DNA from: Halichondria panicea
Taxonomy: Eukaryota > Porifera > Demospongiae > Suberitida > Halichondriidae
Direction: 5' to 3'
DNA length: 64,000 bases
NCBI RefSeq assembly: GCF_963675165.1
Contig: NC_087381.1
Location: 4,527,378 to 4,591,377 of the forward strand
A program made the translations under genes and the position numbers. Shown piece by piece: positions 42,110 to 50,531 of the stretch; the first letter of the stretch is position 1; each line of letters starts with the position of its first letter. The notes beneath the pieces were generated by a model that worked only from the letters and a program-made list of their open reading frames with translations, was not told where the DNA came from and did no database searches.

Positions 42110-42851
42110 AACGCCAGGGTCAATAGGGTCACTTTTAATGAAGGATTAGTTCTGGGTTCTTGACCTTTGCTGCATATACAGCTTAGCTATAGCGCTTCTG
42201 TTTTTTATTTGCCTGCTTGGAAAGCTTATATACCTAGATCTATCCAGTGCAGCAAGCCAGTACATCAAAATTTATACCCTAGCCACGGATAGCCTCTAGT
42301 CGGGCGCCGCCGCCCTCTACCGTTGCCCGGAAGGAGGTCGGGAATCAAACAACAGAACAAAACTTTTGTTCTGTTGTTCGAAATCCAACAATTCCACCAG
42401 CTGCAATCCCATATAGAATAAATGATATTCATGATACTATTGCGTAACAGGCCAGAACAAAACTGTGGATAGGCTTGATTCCCGACCTCCTTCAAGGAGG
42501 GCGGCGGCGCTCGACTAGATAGCCTCCTTCACCGGCCTTCAAGCGAAAAGAAGAAGTGCGGCCTGGGATCGAGGCTATGGCACGGAAGGCTTAATTTCCA
42601 TATGTTGTGGTTTCAAAGAATGCAATAATAGGTCAAGGTTGCAATCCTGGATCTCCTCTCTCAAGCTGATTCCTCTGGGGTGCGATAGCTCAACCGATTT
42701 CTGTTGTGATTATAAAGAGGATCAAGCTAGGTGGTGTACCGTATAAACTCAGTCCGGGGCGTGAGGGTAAACTCAGTTTTACATGTAAAACATAGCCATA
42801 GGGCCACGTGGTATTTTAATTAGTGACCTTTTGACCCTGGCATTCCTCCTC
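42110..42851. mobile_element. MITE family J, copy 1 (interrupted)
   Basis: The ends acgccagggtcaatagggtc and ttgaccctggcattcctcct and much of the interior (ttctggattcttgacctttgctgcatat type) match the intact copy at 45031-45432. A family G element (42297-42518) has inserted into it, which dates G as younger. Confidence 0.75.
42297..42518. mobile_element. MITE family G with 8-bp target duplication
   Basis: tagtcgggcgccgccgccct and its inverse agggcggcggcgctcgacta bound 222 bp, flanked by ATAGCCTC on both sides (42289-42296, 42519-42526). Ends of the type TAG-GGGCG with an 8-bp duplication suggest the hAT superfamily. It is related to 8625-8921. Confidence 0.8.
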
Positions 42852-43020
42852 CGCGATCCGAGTGTGTGTTTACATGTGCAGTATTTAGAAATCAAAGAAA
42901 GTCTTGTGCTTGAAATTAGAGCCCTTTACTTAGCCGGGATACCAGGAGGAGAGACCATTTTAAGGGATATTGGCAGGTATGGATACATAATAATAGTACA
43001 TTAATGTAGTCTGAGTCTAC

Positions 43021-43519
43021 TTGGGCGGAGCCCGACCGTCCCTGACGCGACAGGAGGTCGGGTTTCAAGCCTATGTCAGGATTTGTCTTTGCTGCAACTA
43101 TAGTTGCAGCCCAATCAGATTGCAGCATTTCTACTGTGGTCTGTGTCACGTCCGGTTGCGCAACCTCAAGCAAGGTAAAATTGATTAACACCCACTTCAG
43201 AATAATAATATTCATAGAATAAAATGATTACCGTATAGTGGGTAATTTTCGGGGGACAAAATATTCGTGACACTTGTGGGTAATATTTTCGTGATTGGAG
43301 CTTGCACTGCAGGTAAAGGTAGGCAAGGTCGCTTTATTCGTGGGTAAAATTTCGTGGTCAGACCTCCAACCACGAAAACCACGAATATTTGCCCCACGAA
43401 AATTACACGCTATACGGTATTCATTGCTGCTTATCAGCGTGTTACATAATTCAACAAGACAAATCCTGACATAGGCTTGAAACCCGACCTCCCGTCAGGG
43501 ACGGTCGGGCTCCGCCCAA
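43021..43519. mobile_element. MITE family H, split by a later insertion
   Basis: ttgggcggagcccgaccgtc and its inverse gacggtcgggctccgcccaa form arms of about 60 bp (continuing through gtttcaagcctatgtcagga). The flanks both read tagtctgagtcta, a possible 13-bp duplication. The element contains the complete copy at 43229-43419. Confidence 0.8.
43229..43419. mobile_element. MITE with TACCGTATAGTGGGTAATTT ends, inside family H
   Basis: taccgtatagtgggtaattt at the left faces aaattacacgctatacggta at the right; 191 bp. The interior has several cgtgg/ccacg inverted blocks. Its position inside 43021-43519 shows it arrived later. Confidence 0.8.
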
Positions 43520-43542
43520 CTAGTCTGAGTCTAGACTCCAAT

Positions 43543-43810
43543 CTAGGGATTGGGACTGGTTAACTGCCAATCAACGAGTTGTTCTCATTACCGAAATCGG
43601 TAATGACCGCAATGTCATGTGACATATTTCTCCCACGTAATTTGTTGTACTTGGGCTGGGTCTTATGTTGTGTTAGATAAACCACGGGACATAACCCACA
43701 TTCACTGCAACTTTAGTCAACCGCACAAACAACAAGGTGATGTCATACAACTAATTAAAATTCCACTAGAACAACTCGATGATTGGCAGTTGACCAGTCC
43801 CAATCCCTAG
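43543..43810. mobile_element. Foldback MITE with 43-bp arms
   Basis: ctagggattgggactggtta (continuing to gagttgttct) at the left matches the inverted right arm ending at 43810 at about 40 of 43 positions. 268 bp, no coding capacity. Confidence 0.85.
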
Positions 43811-43864
43811 GATAGACTGGCCAGTGAGTCTAGTCTGAGTCGTGTTTCGCATGATTGCATACCG

Positions 43865-44260
43865 TACTTATTCAATTTAAGGCGACACTTGATACGAAGC
43901 CAGAGGTCGTTTAGGTTGAACAATTATGTTGAAGTCTAGATGGGCGTGGCCCGCCTCCAATTAGTACGCGATGCAGCAGAACGAATGCAACCTGTCTCCC
44001 TTTTGGAGGCGGGCCACGCTCGTCTAGTTGAAGTCCTGGTGTCACATCTAATTGGAGACTACTCTACTATCCTCAATTACAGGCCGCTTAATGCATTGTT
44101 TCTAGCGGCCTGGAATCATGGTTTGATCTCTAGATCTATTTAGGACACGACATAAATTTTTTTTGTCAATAACGGATCAGTTGCTACTTTTAGAGGTCAG
44201 AAAATTGCCTAAGATCGAGGGTGTCGCATATTTTGAGGGTCGCCTTAAATCAAATAAGTA
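43865..44260. mobile_element. MITE with TACTTATTCAATTTAAGGCGAC ends (interrupted)
   Basis: tacttattcaatttaaggcg at the left and cgccttaaatcaaataagta at the right are inverted copies. The 91-bp element 43937-44027 has inserted inside. The right end directly touches the next element at 44259. Confidence 0.75.
43937..44027. mobile_element. 91-bp mini-MITE with 8-bp target duplication
   Basis: tagatgggcgtggcccgcct and the inverted aggcgggccacgctcgtcta form 24-bp arms; TTGAAGTC flanks both sides (43929-43936, 44028-44035). The end sequence resembles families at 8625 and 42297. Confidence 0.85.
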
Positions 44261-44656
44261 CCGTATATCTTCTAATTTATCGGACAGCAAAAAATAATTA
44301 TTTTGGAAATTGTCCGGGTATAATTGGAACAGATTTTTATAGAGCATGCAAAGTGTCCGGAATAATTAGAACAAGCAAGCAGCTGCATGCGAGCTAGCTA
44401 AGTTTAATAGAACAAGGTACGACTGAATAGTTGCAATAGCTATCTAAAACTAGCTCTCAAAGCTATCTAACTGCAGCACTCTAAGTCTTACTTGCCGTCT
44501 ATGAATGAAACTCAACTTTTCAAGGGTATTGTCCGGATATTTAAAACAAATGTAATATTAAAGCACTGGATTGTCCGTTGTATTAGAACAATGAAAATTG
44601 CCCAAAAGAGTGTCCGGGTAATTAGAAGTGTCCGATAAATTAGAAGATATACGGTA
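44259..44656. mobile_element. MITE with TACCGTATATCTTCTAATTT ends
   Basis: taccgtatatcttctaattt (continuing atcggac) and the inverse aaattagaagatatacggta bound 398 bp. Internal copies of the motif tgtccggataatt-type recur several times. Confidence 0.8.
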
Positions 44657-44919
44657 CTGCCCTTTGCAGCTCACTAGGAAGTTTAGGGAAAATAGTAAAT
44701 TGCAAAAAACCACTTGAGATAAGTGTAACAGTTTACATAAGTAAACCACAATACTATAGAGCCCTAAGGGACCAAGTTTAAATTTTGGAATAGACCAGAT
44801 CTTTATGTTTTGTTGTTGTAGTTTTTCACGCTATTTGTTGTAGCTCACGTAAGCTCACGTGAAGTTTTGGCAAATAGTATTACTGTAATACGGTAATTAG
44901 ATTGAAGCTACATGACATT

Positions 44920-44972
44920 TAGTCTCATGAATCAACCGCCCTTCCATGGGAGGGCGGTTGATTCATGAGACT
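44920..44972. mobile_element. 53-bp hairpin insertion with 10-bp duplication
   Basis: Perfect 22-23-bp arms (agtctcatgaatcaaccgcc / ggcggttgattcatgagact) around an 8-nt centre are flanked by ACATGACATT on both sides (44910-44919 and 44973-44982). This looks like a minimal foldback insertion. Confidence 0.8.
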
Positions 44973-45030
44973 ACATGACATTATATTGGGAGCAGGTTTA
45001 ATAGTTGTCCTTCGCGAGAAGGTTACTAAC

Positions 45031-45432
45031 CAGAGGAGGAATACCAGGGTCAATAGGGTCACGTTTAGTTCTGGATTCTTGACCTTTGCTGCATATAGCA
45101 GCTTAGCGGTTCTGTTCTTTATTTGCCTGCTTAGAAAGCTTACTATACCTAGATCTATCCAGTGCACAAAATTTATATCCTTAGCCACGGAAGGCATATC
45201 TTGTGGTTTCGAAGAATGCAATAAGGTTGCAATTAAAATCCTGGATCTCTTCTCTCAAGCTGGTTTGTCTGGGGTGCAATAGCTCAACCAATTGCTGTTG
45301 TGGTTTTTATAAGCTAGTGGTGGTGATTAAACCTGCACCCAGGGGCGCGAGGGTAAACTCAGTTTTATATGTAAATATAGGGCTGTGTGGTGTTTTAATT
45401 AATGACCTTTTGACCCTGGCATTCCTCCTCTG
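45031..45432. mobile_element. MITE family J, intact copy with 9-bp target duplication
   Basis: cagaggaggaataccagggt and the inverse accctggcattcctcctctg bound 402 bp, flanked by GTTACTAAC on both sides (45022-45030, 45433-45441). A 9-bp duplication is typical of Mutator-like elements; the family call is inference. Confidence 0.85.
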
Positions 45433-45451
45433 GTTACTAACACTATAGAGT

Positions 45452-46007
45452 ATCCGACTAGAAAAACATTTGCAATGTGAAAAATTGCTAGGATTGGCCA
45501 GGGGAACCACAAAAAAGCGTGGGAACAAGAAATCAGACGAGAGCATAACTCCAATCCGTTACAACGTCAATCACATGTATACTGGTAGTTTTCCCATGTT
45601 TTCCCAGCCAATATGCCACGCAATTTTTACTGGTGGAGTGATGACCAATCCCTATATATATTTATTATACATCCATTTTAGAATGTGGGGCACATAATCA
45701 TGATGATTTGTGATGAATTGATGTTCCTAATACATGCAGTGTTGAGCACAGGTACACACAGTCCATCCATGCGTAGTAACATGCACGGACCGTACTGGTG
45801 ACTGCATGGAATGATGTGGTGGATGGAAGCTGATAGGTGGATCTGGAACACAGTCTATTATTTAATATACTATGTATTGTACATGTTCATGACGTTGTAA
45901 CGGATTGGAGTTATGCTCTCGTCTGATTTCTTGTTCCCACGCTTTTTTGTGGTTCCCCTGGCCAATCCTAGCAATTTTTCACATTGCAAATGTTTTTCTA
46001 GTCGGAT
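45452..46007. mobile_element. Foldback element with perfect 118-bp inverted repeats
   Basis: 45452-45569 is the exact reverse complement of 45890-46007 as far as I can compare base by base; the unique centre is 320 bp. The arms begin atccgactagaaaaacattt. No transposase is seen in the centre. Confidence 0.9.
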
Positions 46008-46561
46008 TCCCTTTCTTTTTCAGTACAGTTTACGTATCATGACATGCATAAGTGGAACGTCAAGAGGCAGTACAAGAAGAGAAGACAGGACTAATCAGAT
46101 ATCTTCTCGAATATCTCTGGACTAATAATTATAGTATAATGAGTAATAATTTATTACTTGATAATTATGTTGAATTTGCGAATCAGTATTAAATGACAGC
46201 CATTTTAAGAGCATGATATCTAGCCAGTGCATATAGCATGCCTGTCAGAGAAAGGGAGCTAGAGCTGAACAGTGTGAAGAAAAGGAACACCTCAGGCTCT
46301 GGAAAAGCACTGCTGCACTGATTTTAGGAGGACGGTTTATTAGCCACGCCTATCTATTATTATTGGCCACAACGCAATTGCTGAGTCATTAAAGATGGCG
46401 GAATTGTCTAGGTAAGAGAAATAGAGACTGAGAGGTCATCTGCCTCGTGGAAGCAATCGCAAATCTGAAGAAGCGCTTTGTAATCCAGGTTGTAGTCGTT
46501 TGGAAACCCTGTGCAGAATGTCCTGGAGATGGCTGTACTTGGAGTAAATGCTGGGCAAGAA

Positions 46562-46602
<41 letters not shown>
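46562..46602. repeat. (ACTT)n microsatellite
   Basis: About ten units of actt in tandem, in the upstream region of the TRIM gene. Confidence 0.9.
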
Positions 46603-46980
46603 GTCAGTCAGACAAAGAGCGGTGAAACGTCGAAATAGTGCAATTTTTAAAATGAAAATATTTATTCATTAAAATGTTTATGGATTATGAAATGAGAGAT
46701 ACAAAGAGAGAAAAGGCTAAATAAACTATCTGTTCAGCCAGTTTCTTGATGTGGCCTTTCCCTGCAGAGATAGAACAGTTTGAACATGAGTCAAAATAAT
46801 TGAAATATTGCTAAACACAGGCAAACCCACTGCCAATCCTATGTAAAACCTACTGGTTTTACTAATACATGTATTATAATGATTGTAGCATGTGACATTT
46901 GGGATTTTCCCTTTGATCACATGAGTCCCTACATATCCATTTTTATATTAGATCCACAAGATCACTGTTAAAACTTAATT

Positions 46981-48825
46981 ATGGAAGATCTAACTTGCAC
47001 TGTGTGCTGGGACGTCTACACAGCCCCGAAAATTCTACCTTGCTGCCACTCGTTTTGTCTAAAATGTTTGCAAAGGATTGTTAACAAAGACCAAACACCA
47101 TTAAGCCTAGATCCACCAACTTGTGATCAATCCGAGGATCCCTCTCAGCCCTTGATAGCAAGAATCACACCATGCCTTGAGGAAACTGAAAGTGACGAGC
47201 AAGAACTAGCATATAAAAAAGACGGTAACATGTTTCTTCCGAGAGAATATGACACACTGAAAGATGATACTACAGATCTAGCCTCGACTCTAGCCCCTTG
47301 TAGCCTCGACTCCAGCCCCTTGAATAGCCTTTCTCAGCGGCTTGAAATCGAGGCTACTACAGATCTACTGTTCCCCACTAAATCAGAAGAACTTACCGTT
47401 GACCATGGAATGTTAAGCGAAATTGAGATCACATGCCCTGTGTGTAAAGAGAAGCATGTTTTGGCTGCTGGTGGGGTTAACGGCTTAGCAGATGACTGTG
47501 AAATTAACTGCAGGCTTGAGCAAAGGAGTGTACAGCAATCACTGACGAATAAAGCATTTCAATGTGCCCTCTGCTCTAGTGAGGATGCCGTTACACTCTA
47601 CTGCCCTGATTGTGGGTTCTTGTGCGACTTTTGTGCTGGCGCTCACGAAAGGCAGTCCCAATACAAGGGTCACCATAGTAGATCATGTGACGAGCTGAGT
47701 TCCGAGACATTTATCGGCCATAAAAAAGCAAGAAATTGCGAACTGCACAATTATGCAGATTTCATATTTTTTTGTAATGACTGCAAAACAGCTTTGTGCC
47801 CAAAGTGTGTAGTAGGGGGGGCTGTAGATCACCGTGCACATGATTATGTTCAGCTGGAAGATTCCGATCAATACCATTCAGACCAGTCTCGCTCATTGAC
47901 AGAAGCTAGCAGGGACACTCTTGAGAAATACCGTCACTACAAAGATTATATTCAAAGAGTTGAGAAGGAATTCTTATCAAGCACACACTCAGATGTGCTG
48001 AACAAAACAATTAATGAGCGATTCGATTCCTACATTGAGATGATTCAAAAGAAACGGCAAGTACTCCTCGATCAAGTAGAAGAAGAATCTCTCTCATCAA
48101 AGAAGGCATTGTGGGCACAGAAAGAGCAAGTTGATCGTACAATCACAGCAATCGAGAGTGGGATCAAATTTGCCGAGCGAGTACGCACAGTACACAATCT
48201 TCTGGACCGTATTGAGATGAATTCACAAGTGATTGCTCGAATGAGCAGTGTAGACTCATCATGGAAGCCTTCTCGCATCAAGCCTCCTCTTGTTCTCAAA
48301 CCAACTGAGAAGTTTATACCTTCTCCTGTTACCCTCACAACAATTTCAGATTCTAATATTTCTCTCGAAACCGAAAAACCGTCCGTTTGTCAGCATGAAC
48401 TAGTGGTAGTAAAGTTTTCCATCCCACCCTTGAGTAAGCCACATATGCGAATCCTACACGGGAAATCACGACAAATACTGGATGAAAATGAAGTGGTATT
48501 CTATGATTCGGAGGAAAAACATTGCTACAACTTAGAGTTTGTGCCTCGAGTTGCTGGGGAGCATGTGGTTGTCATAGAGTTAGCTGGTACTCTAATTGCT
48601 GAAAAGACCTTCAATGTAACGGGGACACCTCGATATGGGAACACTGTCCAATGTGGGCCTGACTGGACTGTTGGGTTGCCAAGGAAACAGCTAGGTAGGG
48701 TAACAAGTCTGAGTAAGCAACTTGGATATGATGTAGTGAATGTAAAGTGGGGGGACGATGAAGAGACTTCACACATGTGGGGTAAAGATGGAGAGCATGA
48801 CATTGAGCTTGTCCCGGAACTTTAA
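46981..48825 (+). CDS. TRIM-type E3 ubiquitin ligase with split RING and MIB/HERC2 tail
   Basis: A single-exon 614-residue protein. RING: C6xxC9, C21-x-H23, C26xxC29, then the last pair CPVC at 152-155; the interval of about 120 residues is far longer than in normal RINGs. B-box 1 starts near 193 (CALCSSEDAVTLYCPDCGFLC ... HHSRSC), B-box 2 near 249 (CELHNYADFIFFCNDC ... DHRAHDY), coiled coil about 300-400, an Ig-filamin-like domain about 440-555 (ending VAGEHVVVIELAGTLIAEKTF), and a C-terminal segment VQCGPDWTVG ... LGRVTSL ... VVNVKWGDDEET resembling the MIB/HERC2 domain. TRIM proteins are ubiquitin ligases in signalling and innate immunity; the target here is unknown. Part of the RING insert is an exonised MITE (47280-47355). 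The start ATG is followed at once by the RING, as usual. Confidence 0.85.
   Translation: MEDLTCTVCWDVYTAPKILPCCHSFCLKCLQRIVNKDQTPLSLDPPTCDQSEDPSQPLIARITPCLEETESDEQELAYKKDGNMFLPREYDTLKDDTTDLASTLAPCSLDSSPLNSLSQRLEIEATTDLLFPTKSEELTVDHGMLSEIEITCPVCKEKHVLAAGGVNGLADDCEINCRLEQRSVQQSLTNKAFQCALCSSEDAVTLYCPDCGFLCDFCAGAHERQSQYKGHHSRSCDELSSETFIGHKKARNCELHNYADFIFFCNDCKTALCPKCVVGGAVDHRAHDYVQLEDSDQYHSDQSRSLTEASRDTLEKYRHYKDYIQRVEKEFLSSTHSDVLNKTINERFDSYIEMIQKKRQVLLDQVEEESLSSKKALWAQKEQVDRTITAIESGIKFAERVRTVHNLLDRIEMNSQVIARMSSVDSSWKPSRIKPPLVLKPTEKFIPSPVTLTTISDSNISLETEKPSVCQHELVVVKFSIPPLSKPHMRILHGKSRQILDENEVVFYDSEEKHCYNLEFVPRVAGEHVVVIELAGTLIAEKTFNVTGTPRYGNTVQCGPDWTVGLPRKQLGRVTSLSKQLGYDVVNVKWGDDEETSHMWGKDGEHDIELVPEL
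47280..47355. mobile_element. 76-bp MITE inserted in frame in the TRIM RING
   Basis: agcctcgactctagcccctt at the left and the inverted tcgaggct at the right are flanked by ACTACAGATCT (47269-47279, 47356-47366). Insert plus duplication is 87 bp, 29 codons, so the frame is kept. Inside, a 22-bp unit (tagcctcgactctagcccct) is repeated in tandem. It adds the Ser/Leu-rich residues LAPCSLDSSPLNSLSQRLE. Confidence 0.85.
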
Positions 48826-48905
48826 TCTAATAATTTTTATACCTAGGCCTTGAGTGTAAAGAGTGCTAACGTACATGCAATAATAATTATACAATTCATG
48901 CTTAC

Positions 48906-49224
48906 TGTAATGACTTTGCTAGTTAGTTATTCACTTAGTCATTTCCTGTTCTTAATGTTTCCTGTGTTGTAATGTTTACTGTTTAATTGTACATGCGCAT
49001 GAGTTCTTATTACTAGTTAACACTTCTTTTGTATATTGCTTTGTGCTCTAGCCCGGCGTCCTGCTCCTAGCGGCGCCCTTTGTGTATGGGAGCCTCTGCT
49101 CCACTGTCTTTGTTGTCTTAGTATTTACCGTCTATGTTTTGTGCATACAGTTAGTTGATCCATGGTTGAATGTTTTAAATCTTATCTTGAACTGCCGCAC
49201 GCTGCTCGGTGCACGAACTCAACA
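48906..49224 (+). repeat. 5' LTR
   Basis: 319 bp, TG...CA ends, near identical to 54180-54498. It begins 80 bp after the TRIM stop, so it may affect TRIM polyadenylation. Confidence 0.95.
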
Positions 49225-49271
49225 ATTGGCGACGAGGATAAAAACAGGCTCCCTAACCTACCTCTCGAAGA

Positions 49272-49594
49272 ATGGCAGCTTCTCTAGGACACATTGGCTC
49301 TTTTAACTCCACCGTCGAGGACTGGACTGGATACACAGAGCGCATAGGGCACTATTTCCTAGCTAATGGAATCACAGATGCTACAAAGAAACGCTCCATT
49401 CTGCTCACTGCCTGTGGGCCTACAACCTATCAACTCATCAGGGATCTTCTCTCTCCTGTCAATCCCACAGAGAAGTCGTTCGATGAACTAGTCGAGCTAG
49501 TCAAAGAACATCAAGACCCCGCCCCTTCAATAATCCTGCAACGGTATAATTTTTTCACGAGGAAGCAGCACTCCACGGAAAGCATTGCAGTCTA
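49272..49594 (+). pseudogene. Retrotransposon gag, N-terminal part
   Basis: An open reading frame begins at the ATG at 49272 (MAASLGHIGSFNSTVEDWTG) with the retrotransposon capsid pattern W..Y..R...YF...I, and is cut near 49594 by a DNA transposon. The rest of gag resumes near 50532. The protein is broken in this copy. Confidence 0.8.
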
Positions 49595-50529
49595 CACTAA
49601 GACTCCCGGAAGTGTGTATTACACAGTTCATTTGCCAATTTATATGGGCCCTTATGGGAGATAATGATATTCATAGTTCGCAGTAGTATCAAAAACAGTA
49701 ACACTGCTTTTGTCAAGGATAACTTTTCACCAGTAGGTGCCTACCACTATTAAATGATATACAAATAATGCTGAATAAATAAGCTACTGAATAATATAAA
49801 AATTAAGTGGTAAAAAAGTACTGAATTGCTGCATTGTATGAAAGAAAACTGGTGATATTTATATTTTCTGTGACTTTGATTTCCGGGCAAATTAGTAATG
49901 GGGGTGCTGGAGAGATACAGATAGGCCTAGACTATAGACAACACTGGTAACTACAAGTAGACCAAATAAGAACACTAATGACCCAGGTTTGACTAAGATA
50001 CAACAAAGTAAACATTGACAAAAATGAGTAAGTTTAGCTCTTGCCTACTTGCCACTTGAGTGTCCAGAGTTTCTTGAAACTGCCTAGATAGCTAATATAA
50101 TGCTAGAAGTTAGTATTTGCAAAGAAATAAACAGCATCCGCTTTGCCAATATTTTTTTATAGCAGGTCTTGTGTTCTAACATAGGCCAGTTTATTGGATA
50201 TATCCTGTTTGGACTGACTTTGATTTCTGGGCAAATTAGTACTCCCCAGTTCTGGATCCTAATTTTCCTGTGGCCAGTTCATGAATACTATATCTACTAG
50301 TACTGTGACTCTGGAACCTGGCTTGCACTTCAGGACCTGGGTATTGATGCTGGAAAAACTGAAAAAGTTGTTTCTTTATCCAATTCTGATAGTAAACAAT
50401 GACGTAACAGAAGCCATAATTAAATTTACGGAGAATTACTGTAGTATTTACAAGCCACAAACAGGAAATTTACTCACTATGATGCAAACCACAATTACAT
50501 CATTTGAAGCCAAAATTGTAGTCTTAGTG
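49595..50529. mobile_element. DNA transposon inserted in gag
   Basis: CACTAAGACT and the inverse AGTCTTAGTG bound 935 bp, with TA on each side. Within it a motif of about 27 bp (gactttgatttccgggcaaa and ttagta) occurs twice, 350 bp apart. The pre-insertion reading frame does not rejoin cleanly with a simple TA duplication, so the exact boundary is uncertain. No transposase is seen. Confidence 0.75.
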
Positions 50530-50531
50530 TA

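Larger units (their letters stand above)
41138..46980. other. 5.8-kb spacer made mostly of nested MITEs
   Basis: No supported gene lies between the GT92 start and the TRIM start. At least ten inverted-repeat elements, described separately, fill 41375-46007. A possible 5' exon (ATGGCGGAATTGTCTAG/gtaaga at 46394) and an (ACTT)n tract at 46562-46602 precede the TRIM gene. Confidence 0.7.

Noticed and set aside
45570-45889. Coding sequence in the centre of the 118-bp foldback element
   Set aside because: The only open frames are short and show no transposase motif.
46394-46411. ATGGCGGAATTGTCTAG followed by gtaaga, a possible first exon
   Set aside because: The TRIM ORF has its own ATG directly before the RING and no acceptor in phase was found; kept only as a note.
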